The notes under the pieces are model-generated. The model was not told the DNA's origin. It searched no databases and saw only the letters and a list, made by a program, of their open reading frames with translations. The position numbers and the translations under genes are program-made. From Deltaproteobacteria bacterium (GTDB taxonomy: Bacteria; Desulfobacterota; Syntrophorhabdia; Syntrophorhabdales; Syntrophorhabdaceae), in NCBI GenBank assembly GCA_029777945.1, contig JAKORG010000080.1:1-64000 (forward strand): DNA of 64,000 bases, in the 5' to 3' direction. This document shows positions 33,810 through 42,603 of this stretch, piece after piece. Every line of letters starts with the position of its first letter. The first letter of the stretch is position 1.

Positions 33810-35366
33810 TCATGTAAATGTTTTTATTAAGGCTTGATTGTATTCTTCCAATGCAGGTAAAGAGATTCTAAAAATACTTCCCTTTCCAAGAGAGCTTTTC
33901 ACATCTATCTTCCCGCCCATCCTGTGTAAAAACTCATAACATAAGGTAAGCCCAAGCCCCACACCTTTTCCTGTTTCTTTTGTTGAGAAAAAAGGTTCGA
34001 ATATCCTGTCGATAAGGCTTTCATGGATGCCTACCCCATTATCTTCAACTTCCACTATTACAGAATCCTCTAATGCATATGACCTTATAATTATAATGCC
34101 ATTATCCCTTTCTTCTACAGCATCAATGGCATTCTGTATTATGTTTGATAAACACTGTTTCATGGCATTTAGGTCACCTTTTACCAAGGGTAGGTTTTGG
34201 GAGATGTCCTTTATCAAAACGATTTTTAATTTTTTAAAGTTTATCTGGTCTAAAATTTCATTAAGGCATTGACTTATATCTATTTTTACAGCTTCAAAGC
34301 CTTCTTTTTTTGTCAAATCAATCATATCTTTTATGATATTTTTGCATCTAAAAGCCTGTTGCTGAATTACATCTAAAGAACTTTCAAGGTCTTCTAAATC
34401 TTCAGATGATATGCTACCTTTTTTGAATTCCTTAAATAGCTCAAAGGCCAGCTCAGAATTGGCCACTATAGTTGCAAGAGGATTATTCAATTCATGGGCA
34501 ACCCCTGTCATTAATCTTCCTATTACAGACATTTTTGCATCTTGAATCGATTGAATCTTTGCCTTTACTTTTTCAGTATTGTCTTCTATAATACACAAAA
34601 GACATTCGATATTTCCATCGTTTCCTCTTAAGGGAACACCTCTAAAATGAATATACTGGCCTTTATCTCCCCTGTAGTTGGTAAAAGGAAAATCCTGTAG
34701 TTCAAACGGTTCGCCTTCAAGGCCTTTTTTTATATATTCGGCAAGACCGCAGTTTATTGTATATTTATTATTTAGCCAGTTAAATTTTAAAAGTTTTTCC
34801 TCTGCCTCTGCACCGAGACCGGAAAGAATGGCTAATGCAGGATTTACACTCATAAATTTCCCAGTTTTATCGATAGTAAATATAGCCACAGGGGCATTGT
34901 CTATTATGGCCTTGTTAAAATCATTGAGCCTTCTTAACTCATCTTCTGCCTTTTTTTGAAATGTAATATCCTGAATCATCTCTACCATAAATTTCTTTTT
35001 TTCATTTCTATTAGTTTTCTTACCTGATAGTTTTAACGGGATTGTTGTTATAAGAAAAACCTTAGGGTTTTCTTCAGAATCATTCCTGATTTCTGAAAAT
35101 TCAATGGTGTCATTTATAAATGCCCTATCTGCCGGACAACCTATACAGGGAATATCCCTTTTAAAGATGAGCCTAAAGCACTCTTTTTTTTCAAAATGGC
35201 CAAAACAGCTTTTATCTACGAATTCTCTCAAGGTATTATTTGCCCACAGGAGTTTTTTATTCTCATCCATAAGATAAATAGCCATGGGTAGTGCATCAAA
35301 AATAGACAGGATTATGTTCTGTTCAATTTTAAATTTTGCCATGGAGGTATCTTCTTCCATATTCAA
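33810..35366 (-). CDS. PAS-domain sensor histidine kinase
   Basis: The 518-residue cytoplasmic kinase has two PAS regions (about 17-120 and 140-265), the second followed by a PAC motif (FRGVPLRGNDGNIECLLCIIEDN). HisKA with phospho-acceptor VAHELNNPLA (His near 287) and HATPase (NIIQNAIDAV, VEVEDNGVGI, GKGVGLGLTLCYEF) follow. The first PAS contains a cysteine cluster (CFGHFEKKECF, DIPCIGCPADR), suggesting a metal or Fe-S/redox-sensitive signal. It lacks transmembrane helices. A receiver-only protein is divergently encoded 121 nt away and is the likely partner. Confidence 0.85.
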   Translation of the reverse strand: MNMEEDTSMAKFKIEQNIILSIFDALPMAIYLMDENKKLLWANNTLREFVDKSCFGHFEKKECFRLIFKRDIPCIGCPADRAFINDTIEFSEIRNDSEENPKVFLITTIPLKLSGKKTNRNEKKKFMVEMIQDITFQKKAEDELRRLNDFNKAIIDNAPVAIFTIDKTGKFMSVNPALAILSGLGAEAEEKLLKFNWLNNKYTINCGLAEYIKKGLEGEPFELQDFPFTNYRGDKGQYIHFRGVPLRGNDGNIECLLCIIEDNTEKVKAKIQSIQDAKMSVIGRLMTGVAHELNNPLATIVANSELAFELFKEFKKGSISSEDLEDLESSLDVIQQQAFRCKNIIKDMIDLTKKEGFEAVKIDISQCLNEILDQINFKKLKIVLIKDISQNLPLVKGDLNAMKQCLSNIIQNAIDAVEERDNGIIIIRSYALEDSVIVEVEDNGVGIHESLIDRIFEPFFSTKETGKGVGLGLTLCYEFLHRMGGKIDVKSSLGKGSIFRISLPALEEYNQALIKTFT

Positions 35367-35487
35367 TAAAAATTAATTTATCATATTTTACAAGGGAGAT
35401 AAATTTTTACTTTTGTTCCCCTTGCTCTTGACATTTAAATAAAAATAAGTTTTAAAAGAAATGCTATTTCAAAAAAAGAGGTGTTAT

Positions 35488-35958
35488 ATGGAAAAAAGTG
35501 TTCTTGAAGGTAAAAAGATTTTAGCAGTAGATGACGAACCGGATATTCTAAAAGTTTTAGAAGAAGAGTTAAAAGAGGCAGCTCCTAACTGTTTTTTTGA
35601 TAAAGCATTAAATTTTGAAGAAGCAATGGAAAAAATGGAAAAAAATATTTATGACATTGTAATACTCGATATTATGGGTGTAAGGGGCTTTGATTTGCTC
35701 GAGTACGGCATTAAAAGGGGTTTTAGGGTTGTAATGCTCACTGCCCATGCATTAAATGCAGATGCATTGGAGAAGTCTTATAAAATGAAGGCACACGGTT
35801 ACCTACCAAAAGATAAACTCGGTGAGATTGTACCTTTTCTTGAAGATATAATGAAACATGATTTTTTAACAGGTTGGAAACGTTTGTTAGAAAAATTAGA
35901 AACTTTCTTTGACAAGAATATTGACCCTGACTGGAGAAAGAGAATAAAATTTTATTGA
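35488..35958 (+). CDS. Response regulator, receiver domain with short C-terminal tail
   Basis: The start is placed at the ATG at 35488 (156 residues), preceded by AGAGGTG; an earlier in-frame ATG at 35461 lacks a ribosome site. Receiver residues are VDDEPD (acidic pocket), the phospho-Asp in ILDIMG, T in MLTAHA and K in LPKDKLGE. The tail (TGWKRLLEKLETFFDKNIDPDW) is typical of a receiver family common in Desulfobacterota with no DNA-binding domain. TTGACA lies at 35428. It probably acts with the histidine kinase across the divergent promoter region. Confidence 0.82.
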   Translation: MEKSVLEGKKILAVDDEPDILKVLEEELKEAAPNCFFDKALNFEEAMEKMEKNIYDIVILDIMGVRGFDLLEYGIKRGFRVVMLTAHALNADALEKSYKMKAHGYLPKDKLGEIVPFLEDIMKHDFLTGWKRLLEKLETFFDKNIDPDWRKRIKFY

Positions 35959-36065
35959 TTTTAATTTAATAAAATCTGGCTTGTTTAGCAAAATTTTTAT
36001 AAAAAAGAAAAAATTGACTTTAAATTTATTTAAAAATTTATATTATTATTTTATAATAAATTAGC

Positions 36066-37454
36066 ATGCCTTCTTACAATAAAGAATTAGAAAAGGCAAA
36101 TATTAAGTTCCTCCATATTGAACCTGATGAAACCCTAAGACAGAATCTAAAAAATATAGTTGAAGAAGAAATAAAATTATTTTTTCAAGCCGAGAATATT
36201 TTAATTGCCAAAAAACTTTTTCATAATTATAAACCCGAAATAATAATTATAAATATAGATTTGTCTTTAAAGGAAGAAGGAAAAGAGTTTCTTGATGAAA
36301 TTAAATTTTTTCTAAAACAGAACCAAATAATAATAACATCACCTAAAGAGAAGTGTGATTATATCCCTGAGTTAATTGAATTGGGTGTTAATAATTTTAT
36401 TTTTACACCTTTTAAAAAAGAAAACGTTTTACATGTTTTTAAAAATTCTGCTGAATTTATTGAATTAAAAGACGATTTTGATAAATTAAACAAAATAATG
36501 CTGGATATTGTAAAGGAGCTAAACGATTGCAAAAAAGACAGGGAAAAAATCATATCTGAAAGGGATGAATATAAAAATATTACGGACTTAGCGCCCGTAG
36601 GTGTAATGCTACTCGATTTTGAATACAAGATTAAATATTTAAATAAAACTTTTACAAAAATCTTTGGTTATGAAATAAACGACATTCCCGATGGGAAGAC
36701 ATGGCTTTCGCTGGCATACCCTGACCCATTATATAAACATGAAGTTATTTCAAGCTGGTCAAAGGAAGTTCAAAAAGGTTTTCTAAATGATAGAAGAGAT
36801 CCCTTGGTTTTTACCGTGTCATGCAAAGATAGCACAACAAAGAGGGTGAATTTTACACCTTTTAAATTAGAAACGGGAGACTTTTTAATATTTTTTGAAA
36901 ATCTCGATGAATATGAAAAATACAAAAATAAGTTTGTCTTTACCCCGAACATTGACACACTTACAGGATTGCCGAATAGACGTTCTTTAGAGGCATCATT
37001 AAGACAATTAATAGAAAAGGCAAAAAGTTCTACTTATAAAAGGGGAAGTAATAGCGTAATGATATTTGCCAATATAGATGATTTTCAAGAAATAAATCAA
37101 AACTATGGACACATTGCCGGTGATGAGGTGTTAATTACAGTTGCAAAATTATTTAAAAATAGTTTGAGGACTGGAGACAGTGTTTTTAGGTTTGAAGGGG
37201 ATGAATTTGTTGTTTTATTAAAGGGCACGTCTATGGCAGAGGCAAAACTCGCTGCAGAAAGGCTTCAGAAAACAATTAATCAACATACCTTTGTCTTTGA
37301 TTATACAAAGTGTTCATTGAATATAACTATGGGTGTTATCCAAATAGATGGTTCTATGGATACAACAACACTTCTTTCAAATGCCGTCCAAATTGTCAGA
37401 AAATCAAAAAAAGAAGGTAAAAACATAATAAGTGTTTATCATAAAAACAATTGA
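36066..37454 (+). CDS. Diguanylate cyclase-like protein (receiver-like, PAS and GGDEF)
   Basis: The 462-residue protein has a receiver-like N terminus (about 1-120) with IIINIDLSL at the phospho site position, a coiled linker (about 140-170), a PAS domain (about 172-290) and a GGDEF domain (about 298-460). The GGDEF sequence is EGDEF in RFEGDEFVVLLKG, so the first Gly is replaced and c-di-GMP synthesis is uncertain; TLTGLPNRRSLEA and DNFKxxN-like NIDDFQEINQNYGH are otherwise conventional. No inhibitory RxxD site is obvious. The ATG has no ribosome site; TTGACT lies at 36014. Confidence 0.82.
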   Translation: MPSYNKELEKANIKFLHIEPDETLRQNLKNIVEEEIKLFFQAENILIAKKLFHNYKPEIIIINIDLSLKEEGKEFLDEIKFFLKQNQIIITSPKEKCDYIPELIELGVNNFIFTPFKKENVLHVFKNSAEFIELKDDFDKLNKIMLDIVKELNDCKKDREKIISERDEYKNITDLAPVGVMLLDFEYKIKYLNKTFTKIFGYEINDIPDGKTWLSLAYPDPLYKHEVISSWSKEVQKGFLNDRRDPLVFTVSCKDSTTKRVNFTPFKLETGDFLIFFENLDEYEKYKNKFVFTPNIDTLTGLPNRRSLEASLRQLIEKAKSSTYKRGSNSVMIFANIDDFQEINQNYGHIAGDEVLITVAKLFKNSLRTGDSVFRFEGDEFVVLLKGTSMAEAKLAAERLQKTINQHTFVFDYTKCSLNITMGVIQIDGSMDTTTLLSNAVQIVRKSKKEGKNIISVYHKNN

Positions 37455-37493
37455 TAGATTTAAAAGATAAAATGGATAAGCATTAATTTTTAG

Positions 37494-37521
37494 TTGACAA
37501 AAAACCAATAGCATTATATTT
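37494..37521 (+). promoter_or_regulatory. Promoter of the VOC-saccharopine dehydrogenase-aminotransferase operon
   Basis: TTGACA (37494-37499) followed after 16 nt by TATTTT (37516-37521). A perfect palindrome lies just downstream. A small hairpin AGCCA/TGGCT (37563-37580) followed by ATTTTT lies between the palindrome and the gene's ribosome site. Confidence 0.55.
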
Positions 37522-37533
37522 TTAAAAAAATAT

Positions 37534-37550
37534 GTTGTATACAGTATACA
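37534..37550. promoter_or_regulatory. Perfect 17-bp palindromic operator (GntR-like)
   Basis: TTGTATAC-A-GTATACAA is symmetric over all 8+8 positions. The TNGTATAC type is typical of operators bound by GntR/FadR-VanR subfamily repressors. It sits where a repressor would block transcription, about 13 nt downstream of the -10. The regulator gene is not in the window. Being a repressor site is inference. Confidence 0.65.
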
Positions 37551-37606
37551 AAAAAATATTTTAGCCACAATGGTCTGGCTATTTTTAAAAAAAAAGGGGG
37601 GGTATA

Positions 37607-38029
37607 ATGAAAATAGAGAAAATAGACCATATTTGCTTTGCAGTTAAAAATCTTGAAGAAACAAAAAAGATATATAGAGAACACTTTGGATTAACCCCTA
37701 CCTTTGAATATATTGCAGAATCTGAAAAGATAAAAGTTGCAAGATATTATATAGGCGAAGTAGCAGTTGAGTTTATGGAATCCACATCACCTGATGGTGA
37801 AGTAGCAAAATTTATAAACAAGAGAGGGGAAGGGGCCTATCTTATTTCATATAAAGTTGATGACCTAACAAAGGCAATTCAGGAGCTAAGGGAGAAAAAC
37901 ATTCAATTAATTGATGAAAAACCTAGAGAGCTTTTCGGCACAAGGTATGCCTTTGTGCATCATCCTAATAAATTGCATGGTGTCCTTACAGAGCTTATAG
38001 AAGGAGAATTTGATATACATCAAAAATAA
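37607..38029 (+). CDS. VOC-superfamily protein (methylmalonyl-CoA epimerase-like)
   Basis: A 140-residue vicinal-oxygen-chelate protein with two beta-alpha-beta-beta-beta units: IDHICFAVKNLEET supplies the first metal His, VAVEFMEST a Glu, and HPNKLHGVLTELIE the C-terminal His/Glu. It is most like methylmalonyl-CoA epimerase, which epimerises the acidic alpha-carbon of a CoA ester. However, the typical GxGxHH motif reads GEGAYLISYKVDD, so another racemase or dioxygenase-like task is possible. It is the first gene of a three-gene operon and has the GGGGGG-rich ribosome region before its ATG. Confidence 0.75.
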   Translation: MKIEKIDHICFAVKNLEETKKIYREHFGLTPTFEYIAESEKIKVARYYIGEVAVEFMESTSPDGEVAKFINKRGEGAYLISYKVDDLTKAIQELREKNIQLIDEKPRELFGTRYAFVHHPNKLHGVLTELIEGEFDIHQK

Positions 38030-38053
38030 AAATTTTTACAGAAGGAGTGAAAA

Positions 38054-39199
38054 ATGAAGGCATTGGTTATTGGTGGAACAGGCGGCATGGGTCAGGGTGT
38101 AGCAAGGGATCTTATAAAGCAGGCACAAGCAAAAGAGGTAATACTCGGTGATATTAATGTAAATCCTGAAAGAGTACAAGAGAAATTAAGGACAAGTGAA
38201 AAGATATCATTAAAAAAGATTGATGTATTTGACCATGTGGGTCTTGTGAATGCAATAAAAGGTATGGATATAGTTATAAATTGTGCCGGTCCTTTTTACA
38301 AAACAGCCGTTGCAGTGGCAAGGGCAGCGATTGAGGCAAAGGTTAATTATATAGACATTTGCGATGACTATGAGGCAACGGAAATACTCTTTGCCTCTGA
38401 AATAAATGAGATGGCAAAACAAAAAGGTATAACAGTTCTAACAGGCATGGGTTCAGACCCGGGGACAAATAACGTTCTTGTAAAGTGGTATACAAATAAG
38501 TTAGATACAGTTGAAGAAATATATCTTTACTGGGTAGTAAGTATTGCAGAACTTGCTGGTGCAGCATGGGACCATAGCCTACATATGGTCCTTGGTAAGA
38601 TACCTCAGTATATAGATGGTAAAATAGAGTATGTGGATGGTGGAAGTGGTGAAGAGATAGAGAGATTCTTAGAACCATTAGGGGAATGTCTGATAAGTTA
38701 TGTGGGCCACCCTCAGCCCCTTACCATACCCCGTTATATAAAAGGGGTGCAAAAGGTGGTTATAAAAGGTGCGTTAATCCCTCTTTGGGTGGATAAGCTA
38801 ATCAAAGAGCAAAGGGATACTGGATTTTTAAGCAAAGAACCCGTTGAGGTAAAAGGCCAGAGGGTAATTCCCTATGACTTAACCTTAAAGCTTTGGGATA
38901 CAATACCGAAGGGCAGGGATAATGGACCTCAGGCATCGGGATTAAAGGTCATTGTAAAGGGAACAAGAGGTGGCAATGAAGTTACATATACTGCTGATAT
39001 AGTGGGTAGAATGGCACCTGGAACAGGACTACCTGCATCAATTGCAGCTCTCATGTTTTTTGCTGGTGATATAAAGGAAAAGGGTGTAGTTGCACCTGAG
39101 GGATGTATAGACCCTGATAAATTCCTTGCTGAATTAATAAAAAGAGGAGCAAGGATCCACCAAACAGAAACAATAAAATCAATGGTAAAAATAGGATGA
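38054..39199 (+). CDS. Saccharopine dehydrogenase-family oxidoreductase
   Basis: The 381-residue protein starts with the NAD(P)-binding Rossmann motif VIGGTGGMGQGVA, then VINCAGPFYKTAVAVARAAIEAKVNYIDICDD and GMGSDPGTNNVLVKW, the hallmarks of the saccharopine dehydrogenase/Lys9 family. These reduce or oxidise a secondary-amine or amino-acid adduct. In this operon, between a VOC protein and a class III aminotransferase, it may act on an amino acid with NAD(P)H, but the substrate is unknown. An AGAAGGAG ribosome site lies before the ATG. Confidence 0.85.
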   Translation: MKALVIGGTGGMGQGVARDLIKQAQAKEVILGDINVNPERVQEKLRTSEKISLKKIDVFDHVGLVNAIKGMDIVINCAGPFYKTAVAVARAAIEAKVNYIDICDDYEATEILFASEINEMAKQKGITVLTGMGSDPGTNNVLVKWYTNKLDTVEEIYLYWVVSIAELAGAAWDHSLHMVLGKIPQYIDGKIEYVDGGSGEEIERFLEPLGECLISYVGHPQPLTIPRYIKGVQKVVIKGALIPLWVDKLIKEQRDTGFLSKEPVEVKGQRVIPYDLTLKLWDTIPKGRDNGPQASGLKVIVKGTRGGNEVTYTADIVGRMAPGTGLPASIAALMFFAGDIKEKGVVAPEGCIDPDKFLAELIKRGARIHQTETIKSMVKIG

Positions 39200-39235
39200 T
39201 TTTTTAACTAATGGATATAAAAGGAGGAAAAGCTT

Positions 39236-40492
39236 ATGAAAGAAGCGCAGAGATTAAATATATCAAAAAGCCTTGCCCTATATGAAGAAGCAAAAACACT
39301 TGTTCCAGGTGGTGTTCTTGGTGCAAGGAAACCTACTGATTTTATAATGGGTGAATATCCAATATTTCTTGAATATGGAAAGGGATGTAGACTAATTGAT
39401 GTGGATGGGAATGAATATATTGATTTTTTATGTGGTTATGGCCCTATCATCCTTGGCTACAGAGAAGAAGAAGTAGACGATGCTGTAATAAAACAGATAA
39501 AGGAAAAAGGCTTTTGCTTTTCTTTAACACAACCATACCAAAATGAATTAGCAAAAAAATTAAATAAACTTATTCCTTCTGCAGAATTAAGTATTTTTCT
39601 TAAGACAGGTTCTGATGCTACAACTGCAAGTATTCGAATTGCAAGGGCTTATACAAATAGAATAAAAGTTATGCGATGTGGATATCATGGTTGGCATGAT
39701 TGGTGTGTGGAGATGAAAGGTGGTATCCCCATGAAATATTACGAAGATGTATTTGAATTTCAATACAATAATCTTGATTCCCTTAAAAATCTAATGGCAG
39801 TTCATGGAAAAGAAACTGCTGCTATAATCATGACCCCATTTGGGCACCATTTACACCAAAAAATGCAGGAACCCAAACCCGGTTTTCTTGAAGGTGTGCG
39901 AGGCTTGGCTGATGAATACGGTGCAGTATTAATATTCGATGAGGTTAGGACATGTTTTAGGCTCAGAATGGGAGGCGCTCAAGAATTGTACGGGGTAAAA
40001 CCTGATTTGACTGTTCTTGGAAAAGGGATGGCTAATGGTTATGCCATAAGTGTTGTAACAGGCAAGTATGACGTAATGATGGCTGCTGCTTCTAAACTTT
40101 TTATTTCATCAACATTTTTTCCAAATAGTGATGGTTACATCGCAGCCTTAAAAACAATAGAAATACTCGAAAGAGATAAAGTGCTTGATAATATCTGGGA
40201 AAAGGGTAAAAGATTTTTAGATAAGGTGCAGAAAGTATTGGATAAATACGATACAGGGGCTGAACTATCAGGGGTAGCTCCTATGTTTTTTATAACATTT
40301 GAAACAGGTGATGCTGAGTTAAGACGTGCAAAAAGGACAGAATTTTATACTCAAATGATAAGAAGGGGATTTTTCTTCACACCCCATCATCATGCCTATA
40401 TTTGTTATCGCCACACAGAAGATGACCTTGATCTCACTGTTAGTGCAATAGATGAATCCCTTGCCTGTGTTAAGGAAAAATTTGATAAGTAG
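39236..40492 (+). CDS. Class III aminotransferase (glutamate-1-semialdehyde aminomutase-like)
   Basis: The 418-residue PLP enzyme has LVPGGVLGARKPTDF, GKGCRLIDVDGNEYIDFLCGYG, TGSDATTASIRIARAYT, GYHGWHDW, LIFDEVRTCFR and the PLP lysine in LGKGMANGYAISVV, in the order of GSA aminomutase and related omega-aminotransferases. Its clustering with a saccharopine dehydrogenase-like gene rather than hem genes argues against a haem role; it more likely handles an amino acid or amine. AAAGGAGG lies 7-9 nt before the ATG. A strong bidirectional terminator follows at 40510. Confidence 0.87.
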   Translation: MKEAQRLNISKSLALYEEAKTLVPGGVLGARKPTDFIMGEYPIFLEYGKGCRLIDVDGNEYIDFLCGYGPIILGYREEEVDDAVIKQIKEKGFCFSLTQPYQNELAKKLNKLIPSAELSIFLKTGSDATTASIRIARAYTNRIKVMRCGYHGWHDWCVEMKGGIPMKYYEDVFEFQYNNLDSLKNLMAVHGKETAAIIMTPFGHHLHQKMQEPKPGFLEGVRGLADEYGAVLIFDEVRTCFRLRMGGAQELYGVKPDLTVLGKGMANGYAISVVTGKYDVMMAAASKLFISSTFFPNSDGYIAALKTIEILERDKVLDNIWEKGKRFLDKVQKVLDKYDTGAELSGVAPMFFITFETGDAELRRAKRTEFYTQMIRRGFFFTPHHHAYICYRHTEDDLDLTVSAIDESLACVKEKFDK

Positions 40493-40509
40493 TGTTTTAC
40501 TCTAAAAGT

Positions 40510-40535
40510 AAAGGGGCTTTTAATTAGCCCCTTTT
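40510..40535. terminator. Bidirectional intrinsic terminator
   Basis: AAAGGGGCT (40510-40518) pairs perfectly with AGCCCCTTT (40526-40534) around a 7-nt loop, with T-rich flank on the plus side and the matching A-run on the other. It separates the convergent aminotransferase and pseudouridine synthase genes. Confidence 0.85.
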
Positions 40536-40593
40536 AAAAGAAATTAATTAAGTCAGATAAGGAATATTATGTTAACTTTTTTATTAGATAAAA

Positions 40594-41304
40594 TTATATG
40601 TTTATAGATTTTATGCTATTGACTTCCTTCTCAGTTAAAAATCTATACTGACCTGGTATAAGATTACCTATATTTATATTTCCTATTCTGACTCTAATGA
40701 GTTTTAAAACTGGATGTTTTATAGCAAGGCACATTTTTCTTATCATCCTATTTTTTCCTTGTTTTACAATAAAAACATACCAGTTATTCTTTTGGGCTGC
40801 TTTTAAAAAACTTATCTTTTCCACTTTACAAAAAGATCCATCAATTACTATGCCTTTTTTTAATTTTATTAAATCTCCTTTTTCTAATGCACCCTTAACC
40901 TTAACAAGGTATTCTTTTTCTATTCCGTATTTTGGATGCATGATTTTATTTGCAAACTCACCGTCATCGGTAAATAAAATTAAACCCTCTGAATTATAAT
41001 CAAGTCTTCCCACTGGAAAAAGTTTTCCATCAATATCAATGAGATCTCTTGCTAAGTTCCTTCCTTTATCATCCTTTAAATCAGAGATATACTTCACAGG
41101 CTTATAAAGGGCAATGTATAAATGTTTTTTACTTTGTTTAATCCTTATATCATCGATAGTTACAATATCTTTTTTATAATCAATATTAAAAAATGGTTCT
41201 AATATAATGTTATTATTTACTTTTACACGCCCAGATTTTATTAATTCTTCAGATTTTCTTCGTGAGGCAATCCCACAATCTGAAATAAATTTTGATAATC
41301 GCAT
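40594..41304 (-). CDS. Ribosomal large/small subunit pseudouridine synthase (RsuA/RluB family)
   Basis: The 236-residue enzyme converts uridine to pseudouridine in rRNA. An S4-type RNA-binding domain (RLSKFISDCGIASRRKSEEL) precedes the catalytic domain, with the catalytic Asp in VGRLDYNSEGLILFTDDG, and YLVKVKG and IRKMCLAIKHPVLKLIRVRIG at the C terminus. RluB, RluE and RsuA cannot be told apart safely. It is the last gene of a minus-strand group with moaA (49 nt upstream). Confidence 0.92.
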   Translation of the reverse strand: MRLSKFISDCGIASRRKSEELIKSGRVKVNNNIILEPFFNIDYKKDIVTIDDIRIKQSKKHLYIALYKPVKYISDLKDDKGRNLARDLIDIDGKLFPVGRLDYNSEGLILFTDDGEFANKIMHPKYGIEKEYLVKVKGALEKGDLIKLKKGIVIDGSFCKVEKISFLKAAQKNNWYVFIVKQGKNRMIRKMCLAIKHPVLKLIRVRIGNINIGNLIPGQYRFLTEKEVNSIKSINI

Positions 41305-41353
41305 TTTTGCCTTTCAATCTTTGATTAAGATGATAGAAATAAAGCCTATAAAA

Positions 41354-42328
41354 TCATCCCCCAATATTTCTTAGACTACGCTGGCATTTTTTTATCTGGC
41401 CTAATTCGTATTTTCTTTGAGGTTTTTCTTTTATAACGCCTTTTATAAACGCCATAATCTCTTCATTAGAGGCATTTTCCCTTATAAGTTTTTTAACATC
41501 GTATTCAGTATCTGAAAAAAGACATGGCATAATCATTCCGTCTGAAGTAAGTCTAATCCTATTACACTCTGAACATATATGGGTGGACATAGGGCTTATG
41601 AAACCAACCTCGCCCTTTCCGCCCTTTATTTTAAACATCTTTGCAGGTCCTTTATGTTGATTGACAGTAGGTTCTAAATCGAATACAGTTCTTATAACTT
41701 CTTCCACTTTCTTTGAAGTTACGATTTTTGAGGGTCCCCACAAATCAGGATCCCCAAAGGGCATAAATTCAATAAATCTCACATGAATATCCCATTTCAT
41801 TGCAAGAGACGCAAAATCTATGATTTCGTCATCGTTGAAACCTTTTATTATCACCGTATTAATTTTTATAGGATAAAGACCTTCTTCAATAGATCTTTTT
41901 ATGCCTGTAAAAACATCATTTATGGCATCCACACCTGTTATAAATTCGTATCTGTCTTTTTTTAGCGAATCAAGGCTGATGTTTACCCTTTTAAGACCTG
42001 CCTGTTTTAATTCTGTAACTTTTTCACCAAGGAATACGCCGTTTGTGGTAAGGGCTATGTCCTCTATGCCTTCAATTTTGTTTATCTCTTCAATTAGATA
42101 AGAAATATTTTTTCTTACAAGAGGTTCACCGCCTGTTAATCTCACTTTTTTAATACCGAGGTTGGCACATAACTTAACAAATCTAATTATTTCCTCATAA
42201 GTTAATATCTCATCATGTTTTTTGAATTGGAGGTTTTCGTTTACACAATATCTACATCTGAGATTACACCTATCAGTTATGGAGATGCGTAAATAATTAA
42301 TAACCCTGTTAAAATTATCTTTAAGCAT
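41354..42328 (-). CDS. moaA: GTP 3',8-cyclase (molybdenum cofactor synthesis)
   Basis: MoaA is a radical-SAM enzyme that rearranges GTP in the first step of molybdopterin synthesis. The N-terminal cluster motif is TDRCNLRCRYC, LTGGEPLVR follows, and the C-terminal second cluster is CSECNRIRLTSDG plus a later Cys (MPCLF). The protein ends in the conserved GG (NIGG), which is needed for activity. The length of 324 is usual. MoaC and other mo genes are not in the window. Confidence 0.95.
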   Translation of the reverse strand: MLKDNFNRVINYLRISITDRCNLRCRYCVNENLQFKKHDEILTYEEIIRFVKLCANLGIKKVRLTGGEPLVRKNISYLIEEINKIEGIEDIALTTNGVFLGEKVTELKQAGLKRVNISLDSLKKDRYEFITGVDAINDVFTGIKRSIEEGLYPIKINTVIIKGFNDDEIIDFASLAMKWDIHVRFIEFMPFGDPDLWGPSKIVTSKKVEEVIRTVFDLEPTVNQHKGPAKMFKIKGGKGEVGFISPMSTHICSECNRIRLTSDGMIMPCLFSDTEYDVKKLIRENASNEEIMAFIKGVIKEKPQRKYELGQIKKCQRSLRNIGG

Positions 42329-42384
42329 GTCTTTTTAATATAATTCTTTAAAACTTATTAATAATCCCTCAAAACCGAAAGTGT

Positions 42385-42588
42385 TTATTTGATAACCTTA
42401 TATCCTTCTTTTTCTATGGCAGCCTCTATTTGCTCCAATTTTGTCATTGACTCATCGTATTCAACATAAGCACTACCTATAGAAATATCAACCTTTTTTA
42501 TACCACCTACGCCTGTTATTGCCTTTCCAACGCTGGCAACACAATGCTGACATGACATACCATTGATTTTAATAACTACCGAAGCCAT
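42385..42588 (-). CDS. Heavy-metal-associated (HMA) domain protein, copper chaperone-like
   Basis: A 67-residue ferredoxin-like HMA domain with the metal site GMSCQHC at residues 9-15, VASVGKAI helix and a final KVIK. It resembles CopZ, which carries Cu(I) to a P-type ATPase, but no copA gene is nearby. It lies 15 nt downstream of carB on the same strand, so it may be read through from it. Confidence 0.88.
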   Translation of the reverse strand: MASVVIKINGMSCQHCVASVGKAITGVGGIKKVDISIGSAYVEYDESMTKLEQIEAAIEKEGYKVIK

Positions 42589-42603
42589 AGTATTTCCTTT
42601 CTT

